From positions 4,641,501-4,705,500 of the forward strand of contig JAVTVJ010011652.1 in the NCBI GenBank assembly GCA_034509425.1: 64,000 nucleotides of DNA. Reading direction: 5' to 3'. The DNA comes from Eopsaltria australis (lineage: Eukaryota; Chordata; Aves; Passeriformes; Petroicidae). A program made the translations under genes and the position numbers. This document shows positions 53,401 to 64,000 of the stretch, in pieces (positions within the stretch are counted from its first letter, which is position 1; the number at the start of each line of letters is the position of its first letter). Under the pieces are notes generated by a model. The model was not told the DNA's origin, did no database searches, and saw only the letters and a list, made by a program, of their open reading frames with translations.

Positions 53401-56299
53401 TAGCTTAGCAACTAAAAAGGTAATAGATATTCTGTTAATTACATTAAGTAATTAAGTCATGTTTAGCTCTGTTAATTAGGGTGCCTAATTTTAAAAGGTC
53501 TAATAGCCACAATATTTAAATTTCTGGTTTGTTTGGGTAATGCAACAAAAATCTATTCTAAACCACTGTCATTTTCTTTGGCTGACTCAAAAAAAAGAAG
53601 TTATGCTGTTAACAGGAAAGTTAATCAGTTGCAATGCAGAGTCAAATAAATTATCACTTGTTGAGTACTGCATATTCTAAGCAACTTTAGTGTATGAATA
53701 ATCAGTTAAAAAATGCAAAACAAAAAACACCCTGGATCTCAGTCGAGATCATCAAGCACCCAAGGATGCTTTATCTGGGTACAAATTGTCAAAATGCTCT
53801 TTCCTTGTGCCCATTTCATAGGAGCCTGTTCAGTGAAGAAATAAACCCTGCAGCAGATGACATTTGCCTCCCTCTCCAGCACGTCCCTCACTGACAAACG
53901 AGGTCTGGCAGGGTAGAAAAGCTCCCATCAAGCTTTTGATACATGAAGCTATTTCTGAAATAATTGCTGGCCTACATGGAAATTGCTCCTTCCAAATATC
54001 TCAAATTCAGGAGTACAGTACCATACACACTCAGTTAAACATGGCTTCATTTACAGCTTTTTCTACAGCTGCAGGTGGCTCAACTTCCATGTGACAAAGT
54101 CACAGCTGACACCCTTCAACACCTCTGCAGGCATGTGCTGAGGAGATCTCTTGTCTGGGATCACAGCATCTGAAACCCCACGGCGTAGCTCCCCCTGCTC
54201 CCAGGGCATCCCCGCCCAACATTCTTTTTAATACAGGATGTCACACCTCTGATGTTTGCAAGGTATTTCCAATTCTTATCTTTTGGCTTGCTCCCAAGTG
54301 GAACCCAAGAGGTGAGTCCAGGCTGGAGCACTACAAGCCCCACAGACAGTTTGGTTTGTAAGCAAAGAAGCCACTTTTAAGAGCACAGTTAAGATCAACC
54401 TGCTGAAATTAGTCTGAACAATTCACATTCAGCACAGCAACTGCAGGGCTGTGTATTTTAATAAAAGAAAATCACTGCTCTCAAATTTTACTCATAGCAG
54501 TGACCACTGTCAGGGGGTTCCTACCAGTCCTAAAAGGCATTGTGTCTGTGAAGGTTTGTCCCTGCACAGTAATGCTCTTTCTGACCCCATGCAATGCATC
54601 AGGAGCACTTCCAGCATCACAGTGCCACTACAGAATGCAGGACACTCCCCATGAAGGCACCTGGAATTATTAGCCCCCACTCAATTAGCAAATTCAGCTA
54701 CTAATTTTATTTGCCTTTAAGCAAGGCTTATAAACCACACAACACAGTGCCCTAGACCCGCCATCTGGAGACGCAGATGTCATCTGCTCACCTTGGTAAT
54801 CTGCTGCAAGGTTTTTCAGATGAAGATGTATTTCATCTTGTGGTGCTATATAAATAAACAAAGTATTATAAACAATCATTTTATCTGACTGGAGTTATGT
54901 CATATGGTTTGCTTTCTCTGTGAAAGAAAACACGTACATAAAGTGCAACCAGATGTTGCTGGCAGAGAATCCATTTAATATGGACTCATTTCTAAAAACA
55001 TGATTACAGATGTGGCCTACATCCTGAACTCAATGTTTAAGGAAAAATTCTCTCTATGTGAATTTCACCCATTTTCTGTGTTTTCTCTAAGTCTCCTAAC
55101 TCACAAAAAAAAATGTTTCCTAGAATTGAAAAAGTTGCATGGCCTCCCTTTCACAAATCCACCAAAAAAATAATTCAAGCACACCCTTATCAAAAAAAGC
55201 TGAGCAGTGTTTTAAGTAAAAAAAAAAAAAAAAAAAGTAAACTGAAACATACCAAAGTTCTTGATGAATAATACCATCCTTGAAATCTTACAAATTCAGA
55301 GAGCTCTCAGTAAGGCAATTAAAATATAAATTAAAAATTTAATTAGTATACTATAGGATTGCTTAGGATATAAAAGGTTGTTTAATTCTGATAAAACCCT
55401 GAGCAACCAACAAAAAGAACAGAAACAACAGATAAGTTTTAAACTCAAAATCAGTAAAGTCTGAATAAGAACTCCATTCTTTCATGCTTGTTGACCTATA
55501 AAATCCTATCTACATCCTCAAGAAAATTAGAATAAAGCTCAAGCTCTTTTCAAAACAGGAGAGAAACAGTACAGAAAGACTGACTGCATCATTCCACATC
55601 TGAACCCAAGAGATTTTCACCATATTTTATATCCAAGTATTGAATTAATTAAAAACAGTCCTCCATGACCATATAAAGTTAAACTAGTAAATCCCCCAAA
55701 AGTTCAATGGTTACTGACACTATTGCCTTAGCAATGTGCTTATTGAAGGAAGGAAAATACTTGAAAAGCTAGGTTAGTTAACTACCAGTGGCATCACCGA
55801 GAAGCAACAGTTGAAAAGAAAACAATCCATTTCACCGAATTATCTTTTGATCAGACTTTTAAAAAATAAAACAAAGTAACTCTTTCAGAGGACACCGCCT
55901 CTCAGGACACTTAGAAGCACCTACATTTATTGGTAAAGCTCAGATATTTGATTAATCTAGATTATCTTTTCCAAGCAAGGTATTAAAAAGGTCATATGAA
56001 ATGATGAAAAAGTCAAAAAATAAAAATCAAAACAGGGAAAAATCCTACTTTCACCTAAGAAATTCTGCGTCAGATGATGTGAATGAAGCTGCAATTCTAA
56101 AATCTTCTCACAACCAGCCAGTTCCTAATCAACAGGTACAGAACTACTTGCTTCTGGAGGCAGGAAGATGGGACAACCGGAATTTTACACAGCTATTTAA
56201 AATGTCCCAAGCGACCTTTAAACATCTGTTTTGAGAATCATTTTCAACAGGATTAACTATATATGCATGGCTGTATAAACACTGTCTTTAGTGGCGGAA
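50407..56299. other. Non-coding upstream segment without recognised genes
   Basis: Unique AT-rich DNA with an A-run at 55218-55236. An isolated plus-strand donor GAG|GTGAGT lies near 54312. No gene, RNA gene or transposon was recognised. Confidence 0.55.
55218..55236. repeat. Poly(A) run
   Basis: Nineteen consecutive A residues without an identifiable element beside them. Confidence 0.95.
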
Positions 56300-56529
56300 T
56301 CAGATTGATTTAAAGCGCGGTCAGACCCAACGGCTCGCTCAGAGAGGAAGCTCTGGTGAGGATGGATAAACAGGCACTCCGAGCCCAGAGGTGAGCAAAG
56401 CACTTGTTCCTGCTCCACGAGGAAAAGGTTCTTTCAGTGAGAGAGGCTGCTGAAGTGTCCAAGCTCTGAAGCTCAGCTGTGCTCTCACCCAAGTGTTTCC
56501 AGCAGCTTTGGTTTGTGGGCGTGATGCAG
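56274..56529 (+). promoter_or_regulatory. Candidate plus-strand promoter and first exon (antisense RNA)
   Basis: A TATAAA at 56274-56279 precedes a locally GC- and CpG-enriched block (GCGCGG, ACGGCTCGC). It ends at a strong donor TGCAG|GTGAGT with GT at 56530-56531. A second donor, GAG|GTGAGC, lies at 56390/56391. If transcribed, RNA would run opposite to ADD3. The block has no convincing reading frame, so a non-coding transcript would be the natural reading. The evidence is only motif spacing. Confidence 0.2.
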
Positions 56530-59500
56530 GTGAGTGGCTCTGCCCACAGCCAGTCTGTCTACAGGGGATCTAAAAATTATTTCCAAACTTCAGCTGCTAC
56601 AGCCTCCACTTAAAAAGAGAGCCCTGATGTGTAGGTGCACTTGCCTACTATTTATAACAGAGGCTGTGCTAGCAAAGCATTTTCTTTAAACATAAAAGAA
56701 ACCTCAGTTTGAGAAGCCTACCTATGTATGGGGGTACAAGAAACAAATGAGGATGTGTATCTATTCGTTTGTTTTCTTCAGAGGGAAGACAAATAAATGG
56801 AATTGCTTGAGAACCCAAACCCTTACACGTGGTTTCTGGGCACACTAATAAATCAATGGCAAAACTTTAATTCATTTACTAATTGCCAGCTACTTCACAC
56901 TAAGAGTTTGTTGCCAAGATGGGTGAACATGAGCAGCTGTCACATCAGTATGGGATAAAATATCTTAAAAGGAGAAAAATAACACACTGCAGCACTTACA
57001 CAACTTGTGTTAAAATGTTTGGGAAAAAAAAAAACACCTCACAGCCCAAGTCTTCTCAGAGATTAAACCAAAATGCAGACAGAATATTTAAATATAACAG
57101 CAATCTGAATAATGAGCTGAGAATTAACAGGGAGTTGGTATCTGGATATTATCTGCACAGAGCAGAGAGGACCCACAGATCCTTGTACCAAGAATCTGTG
57201 TGCAGGCATAATAACCCAAGAGTGCTATTCACTGCTCTGTGGGGCATCTTAATTAGCCAGCCAAGCCCAACTCGAGTTTGCCTTGTTTTAAGGCTTCTGG
57301 CATCCTTAGAGAGTTCTCCAGAAAGCAATTCAAAGCAGGAATGTGATTAAGGGGAAACCCTCAGCTGGCCACAAACAGTGCTGTGAATACCTCCTGCCTT
57401 TCTGCTCCCTTAAGGGCTGAGCCAAAGAAAGAGTTGTGGCTCAAAAGAAAGTCTCAGTAGCTGTGGGTCTGAGTCCAGTGCAAACTTCTCCCCATAAGAT
57501 GCTCTAAGAAAATCACTGCATCTCACAACCAAGACAGTTCTACTTTCTGCTTTTATAACCACCACCCCTCGATGCTCAGCTATCAAGTACACCAAAGAGA
57601 GCACTCTAATTAGAAAGCTGCACAATCGCACACTTTTGGTCATTTGTGCTAGTTCAGTTTACCACAAAGAACAAACAACTACAAGAACAGATCCTCTTAC
57701 ACTAAATAATGTCACTCAGGCCTCTCAGGAAACTTAATTTCACACAGCTGCAAAGTAAATAAATAATTTGAAGATATCAGCTGCAACCTTTCGCATTTTT
57801 CACACCAAGTTACACAACCTTGTAAACCTCAAAATCCACAAGTTCCTGTAGATGAGCAGGATTTTACAAAGCATCCATACTGATGTCACCTCTGGTCAGA
57901 AGTACACATTGCAATAAACTTCTGGACAGACAAATCCTGCTTTTACAAATGCTTCAATAACTTAGGCACTTCAGGGCAAACTTTTTTCTTTCTTATGTAA
58001 TGCCCATTGCTGGAATCCAGAAAAATATTTCCAAAATTTTATCCTTGGGGCAATATGTAGTTTTATTCCTTCTGTCAACTTCCTTTTTTTCTATCATCAA
58101 GCAGAATCCCCCTGTATATGTGGCATAAAAAGACTAAAAGCTCTGTGTCCAATAAATTTGACCATAATGCACAGGGCTGATGCACTGCAAGTGCTAATCT
58201 CAAATCCCAAACAGCTTTTTGCTTCATGAGGAATCCAGTTTTCATCTTCCAAAGTGCTACATGATGGGTCACTATAGGGACATTCATTTCTACAAGAGCG
58301 GCTTCTAAGCCACTGAAAGTAGAAAAGATGCAGGAACAGAAGTTAAAGTTATGCCATTGAACTTTAATAAGAGAGCATTAGGAAAGCTTGTCCTAGATAT
58401 CTATGAATAAAGAATTGGATAAGGTATATTGAAGAGCACATGCAGAAATAGATGGAAAGAGGAAAGAGTTTTCTGTATCACATATGATTCAACCACTGCA
58501 CCCAATTTCACCAGTGCACAAAGATGCAGAAGTTATTGAGAATAAGAGTGGAGGAAAATACCCCAAAACATCCCAAAATAATTAAAAGGACATTTAAGCA
58601 ACAGCTACAGTTTTGACTTCAGCTTTACTGTAGCAACTCTTCGTTTGTAAATGTCAAAACTAACACTAGGTTTTTTTCCTCCTCCTCTCTCCTTGAGAAA
58701 TATCTGCAGAAAACTGCAGTAGTGCACACTCTCTACCCTGAAAGACCAATGTTCTGGCATAGCAGAGGCAGTGAAAAACAGATTCAGCATCATTCCCCTT
58801 CTGGCAGTGTTCAACATGAGAAAGAGAAAGCTACTGGCATACCCTGAGTTCTTGCTTCACACTGTATTTCTGGCTGAGAGACACAGTCACTTACTTACAG
58901 AATCTCACAGCAAATTTGCTTGCATCCTGAAGTGCGTTCAGATTATTTTACCCCTATTTTAGCACATTACAGTTAATAACATTTTATAACTGTAGTAAAA
59001 CACAAAATATACCAACAACAGCTAAGGGAGTTGCAGCAAGTGACAGGCGACAGAAATGAAGGTCAGGTACTCACTCTGCCAGAAAACAGCACAGCTTCTC
59101 ACTCAGCATGAGCTCAATGCTTGGACTCAGTGTTTCAGAAACACCAGGCACAGCCAGGTCTGCTACACTGGCTTTAGTGATAGTCCTTTCAATGAATCTG
59201 GATGTCTCCTGTTGGATTTACTGCTCTAATGGCATTTGAATCAAGGCAACTTCCTGAGTAAGCCAGAATTCAAAATAAATGCACGAAGATAGGATATAGC
59301 GATTAAAAGTATTGCCCAAATTGTCTGCTATTGGTCTCTCAGTTCCTTCAGGCACTCAAACTGCCTCAATTTTAAACTCTGCTTAAAGTAAAATGAATGA
59401 AAGATAATAAAAAGTTTGATGGAAAATCCAACATCAGCCAAATCTGGCATTGTTTGTTTCAGTTATATAGAATCATTGTGTCCGGTCCTTGGATCCTCTT

Positions 59501-62500
59501 TATTATACCCTCATTTCCCCTGACTGAAGAAACCTCTGTAAGAGAAAACCCTCAGGAGCCGTAATTTAACAAAGACAGCATCCAAACTTGATACAACAAC
59601 CGTATGAATGAAGCCAGTAATCTGGGTATGGTTAGAGTTGAAAAAAAAGTAATTTCCAATGAACAAAATGAAAAACTACATTTGATAATAAATCTTCTTT
59701 TTATGAGTAGGCTTAATACTCTTCCTCTTGGTACAAGAATGTAATACTGTCTTCCTTGCCAAGAAACAAAAAAAGGACAGAAAACCCACACAGGCAAGAA
59801 CTGAAAACACAGAATAAATATCACATACACAAAATATTTCCAAAAAGTTCTCATTAACCAGACTTTTTAAGAACATCAGTGCTTTAAATGAGTCTTCAGA
59901 AAGGCAGCAGAAGTCAGAGACACACCAGGGCTGGGGCAAGATGAGACAATTGCACAGGAGTTACTAGAAAGCCCCTCCACACATTTTACTGTTACAAGAA
60001 AGCAATAGCCCACATGTGTGCAAGCATGGCAGTCACACACAGATCTTGGGCTGGAAGACACCCACACCACCTTTTTCCTACAAACATCAAACAGCTGAGA
60101 ACCCAAAACAAACTGAGCTCAAATGAGGGTGGTGTTTGTACCCAAACCCAGGCACAGCTCTTTTGACAATGTGAACAAGAGCAGAAGTGCTGCTACTCCT
60201 GTTTGTACATTCAAAAGGTGCCCACTACAACAAGCTCTCTCTGAAGAGAGAGTTTGTTGCTCACTTTCAAAATTCAGGGGCTCTGTTTTGGTTTATCTAA
60301 CACTGAAATGCTACCAACAGAAACCAAGTTCACACTGGGGCAATACTGCAAGAGGCAAAGTAATTTTCAGGAGCTCTTTCTGTTGAAGTCAGTATCAGGT
60401 CGTCCAACACGCTGACACAGCCAGAGCTGTTATTTTTAAACACAGCCATAGTCTATTTAACTAAAGCATCTTTACTCTGACTGAGCCAGTATTACTTTGA
60501 TAAGACTCCTTAAGTCTCTGCACTGAAGCCTGCATATCATATGAAACAGAGAACATGCAAACTTTGGAAGACAATCCTTCACTGCTGCTAGGAGAAGAGA
60601 AAAAAAGGAGAAGAGAGGTCCAGGAGAAAGCTGGGAGGACCTGGCACTGCAGACAATAAAGGGCTATCTGCAGGACAGCTATTCACACTGAGAACTTGTA
60701 TCACTCACCACCTGCACAGAGAAGCACTGGAACAATTTCAGTCAACTCCAACAGCAAACAGCTTTCTGCTGTTAGAAACTCAGCATTACACTTCTAAAAC
60801 AATTCTTCTGCCAAGTTTGTTTCTAGCAATGTTAGGTTTTCTTACACACAGTTTAACTGATGAGAACCTGGATAGAAGGCGAAGAGAGGCAATGCCATTG
60901 TCGAAGGCACGGAAGAGGCTGCAAGGTAGAATTACACATTTTGGGCGGCTCGCTGAGACGTGCTAGGCAACTTATTTGCATACATTTTCTTCAATGGAAT
61001 CCTGAATTCTTTATATATAAAGTTATCTTGTCAACATATGCATAAGTTCATTACTAGAACCAAGAGCAGCCCCACCCCTCCCCCTCACCAAAGAACGAAT
61101 TTGTTCTATATTAGACAGTGAGGCCCACCTGACGTAATGAAGTTCTCTTATGGCAGTACTTAGCCTCCATTCTTTACACATAACTTATGAAATGAAAAAG
61201 TAAAAGCAGCAATAGCATACACTGCTCAGTAGCGAAAACCTTTGAATTTTACAACAGCAAATTTAGTTGTGCACCTTGAGCTACACAGGGATACTGCAGG
61301 GTCTGGAGGCAAGGGAAGGCTCATGTGGAAAGGAACCCCAAGCACCCAAGACCAGCACACTACACAGGACTGTCACCCACTGGCAGCCACACAGAGCTGG
61401 GACATGGGAGCCATCTCAGCCTAGGACGTTGAGATTATTTGAATTAAAATATTTTCAACATCTATGTCGTTTCTCCAAAATATTGCATTTATCCCAGAAT
61501 CTCCGTTTAAACACGACTGTTCCCCCTCAGATTCTGCAAGCAGTGGGAGGGTAAGGGGGAAGCTCGCAATCTGAAGGCTGCTATACTGTATTTCAAAGCC
61601 TAGAAAAATGGTATTTTCATTCCTGCTCTCCTACCAATCAGTCCCCTTGCAGAAGAATGGCTTACCAACACCTTTCATGTCCAATTTTCACTGCCTCCCA
61701 GTGCTGCAGGCAGTGCTTGGCTGCAGAGCTGCCACCACCCAAGGACTAAGGGGCTGGAGCCTACCTGGAGCCCAGCACTGACAGTGTCCCATCTCCCTAT
61801 TCCCCCCTCTGCCCTGCTTCTCCCCACTGCCTTCGACACCTTGCACACACCCTAGTGCTCACTCAACACTCTCTTGAGTTAATTCAACTTATTAAAGAGT
61901 TAATGCAGTCAAGGGGAGGAGAGGAGCTTTTCTGCTGCAATTCACACTGAATTGCACAAGTTCAGCAAGCAGCACGGCTTACACAAGAGAGGATGAGGCA
62001 GGACCACAGGGCCAGGGGGGAAGAGCAGGGTATCCCCTTTAGCTGGGTTGCAATGTACAACCCAAATATTTCAATCATATAGAAATCAGTCCTAGAGAGT
62101 AGTGACTGCATTAAAGAGGTGATTATATTTATTGGAACGGTGACATGCCTTATTCGACAGGGTTCTTAAATAGGATTACAGGGCTTTAATTTGGTTCTTT
62201 AAATTGGTTTTGGAGAGAGAGAGAGAAAGAGACACACACAAAAAAAAAAAACGTTTAGAGAAAGGGTGGAATAACCTTGGAGGGAGTACACTACATTATG
62301 CCATGTCAACCCTAATAGCTTCCCCAGAACAAATATATGCAAGTGCACATTCTCCAAGTTAACTAATAAACAAGAGGCATAAAAAAGATAATTACTTCCA
62401 CTATGCATTTGCACACTGCAACCAGTAATTTTCTAGCTTTAGTTCCATCTTTCAACTATCACTTACGTTGACAAGGAACAGTGGCAGCAGTGTATCTCAC

Positions 62501-64000
62501 AAAAGGAGTAAACAAATGACCTTTATCTAACTTTATTAAAGTAATAAAGGACAGATTTTTTTTTTTTTTTACTTACTTCAAAGACAGTTTTATAGCTAGC
62601 TACCAGCAGGGTGTGGACTGAAGCTAAAAACTTTGAAATGGGTCCCTGTGAAATCTGAAACCAAAATACAACAGAGGTCACCTCTCTGTGAAGAACCGCC
62701 TTGTCTGTATGTATACTATAAGCAAAGCTCTGTTGTTAGCTCAGCCTCAGTAATAATGTAATTCAACTTAGCCCCTGGGAATAGCAACAACATCAGGTTT
62801 CTACTACAAAGATAAATTTACTGCACACAATACCTGTTACTATATATTTGCAGCATGTTTGATAGTAGCCAGACTCTAGTGTTACGTGGCATACCCCAAG
62901 CTATTTTTTCTTGTTAAAGGCTAACCCAGGCTATAAATAAATTTTTATTCTTACACTCACCATTAGCCAATTCTTTTTAATCAACATTGCACGTACATTA
63001 GTTTTATGCAATATACTAGCCAATATTAATAAGAAAGGAAGCGATACATCTGGGTTTGTTTTTTAATTTTTAAAAATTTTTCCCCTAAAGGGGAGAATTT
63101 CAACCCTTTTCAACAAGGAAACTGATAATTTTTCCACTGGAGAGACAGTCTCCTAAGGCAAGTATTGGGACAATAAGACTGCTATACTTTGCTCTGTCTC
63201 GTGGGTTCCTGTGAGACAGTCCACAGACCCAAACTTGGTGCCAAGTGTCATACAACAGCACTCGAGGTTCTTGGAAAGGGTTGCCCATTGCTCAGCTGAT
63301 AAATATGGGCCAGGCTGTCTGTTCTTCCAGCTCCAGGAAAGGACCAGGCAGACGAAGCTGCTGGCACTGGAAGCACTGGATGAGCCTGGGCTCCTGCTGG
63401 CCCTGCCTGTGGAGCAGAGTGCTCCCACCTCCTGTCTCCATTCAGAGCCCTCCCTTTCACCCTGAGGGAGGTTCTGTGTGTCTGCCAAATCTCTCCTCAG
63501 ATGGACATCTCCACATCCAAGCAAAGATTTCCCAAAGCACTGGACTGAAATGGTGACCACCTTTTCTGGACAACACCTCTCTGGTACAGAAGAAATCCCA
63601 CCACACTTAAGGGTCACCATTGGCCACTTTGGGTCCATCCTTGGAGGGACAGTGCCTCAATTCAGGCAACTGGAGACTTCCAGACTTAAGATACTTTGAA
63701 GGACACAAGATCCCACCAGGCAATACTTTAAGTGCCACTTGATTTGATTAGAAGCACAGACATGCAATAAAACACTCATGTTATGAAAAAGAACACTTTC
63801 TGCTGACCAGACAGCACAAACTTCCATTTTGAATGGTATGGTGCTTGAGAGGAACTAAGCACTCTTTGAAATCCAGCCCTTTACCAGGAGCTGTCTTAGG
63901 ACATGTTAAAACAAGGGACACTGATCTTTAAAAACATGTAAGTTTAGGCAAACACACACAAAGAGCATAATGTATATGCAACAACCCTTTAAAGAGGAAG
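56530..64000. other. Non-coding distal segment without recognised genes
   Basis: Mostly AT-rich unique DNA. A small CpG-enriched patch lies around 60880-60970 with a donor-like CAAG|GTAGAA, and a CRE-like TGACGTAA at 61130-61137. A moderately GC-rich stretch at 63180-63700 carries overlapping frames on both strands (up to 161 codons) with no domain I recognise. Whether this part is still ADD3 intron or already intergenic toward the upstream neighbour cannot be told. Confidence 0.5.
62213..62251. repeat. Composite simple repeat (GA)n(CA)n(A)n
   Basis: A GA tract, a GAAAGAGA interruption, a short CA tract and an eleven-A run follow each other directly. Compound microsatellite. Confidence 0.95.

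Noticed and set aside
59460..59490. ATAGAATCAT resembling a reversed CR1 terminus
   Set aside because: The sequence after it does not continue with CR1 3' UTR blocks; a single short match.
60235..60252. CTCTCTCT-GA-AGAGAGAG hairpin
   Set aside because: Simple-sequence palindrome likely to arise by chance.

Overview
This window looks like vertebrate nuclear DNA, most likely from a bird. It is AT-rich and non-coding almost throughout. It carries a 5'-truncated CR1 LINE tail of the sauropsid type, and its one convincing coding segment is a single spliced exon. No bacterial gene organisation, rRNA, tRNA or CRISPR array is visible.

The only protein-coding feature I can defend is the first coding exon of ADD3 (gamma-adducin), on the minus strand at 3712-3906, with 29 nt of 5' UTR in the same exon (3907-3935). 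It has a good splice acceptor, an in-frame stop two codons before the ATG, a clear gamma-adducin N-terminus of 65 residues and a GTGAGT donor. Positions 1-3711 are the start of the following intron; the next coding exon is not in the window. Everything above 3935 lies upstream of the start codon in gene orientation, so it is 5' intron, alternative promoter territory and possibly intergenic DNA.

Within this roughly 60 kb upstream tract I see several regulatory candidates. They are a GC-enriched block with a donor at 8333-8750 (possible alternative first exon), a CpG-island-like block at 18895-19370 with a minus-strand donor, and a CpG/G-quadruplex cluster at 24601-24790 about 300 bp from a perfect CRE. 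There is also a 46-nt exon-like unit on the minus strand at 38274-38319, a 49-nt exon-like unit on the plus strand at 45343-45391, and a GC-enriched block with plus-strand donors at 56300-56530. These could be alternative 5' ends of ADD3 or antisense non-coding transcripts; transcript data would be needed to decide.

Structural items include a perfect 37-bp inverted repeat with a 26-nt spacer (26493-26592), a smaller hairpin (24969-25011), a 29-bp tandem duplication (9672-9729) and several microsatellites and homopolymers. The remaining open reading frames are short and lack codon or homology support, and I regard them as chance. I did not find an undescribed multi-gene system here.
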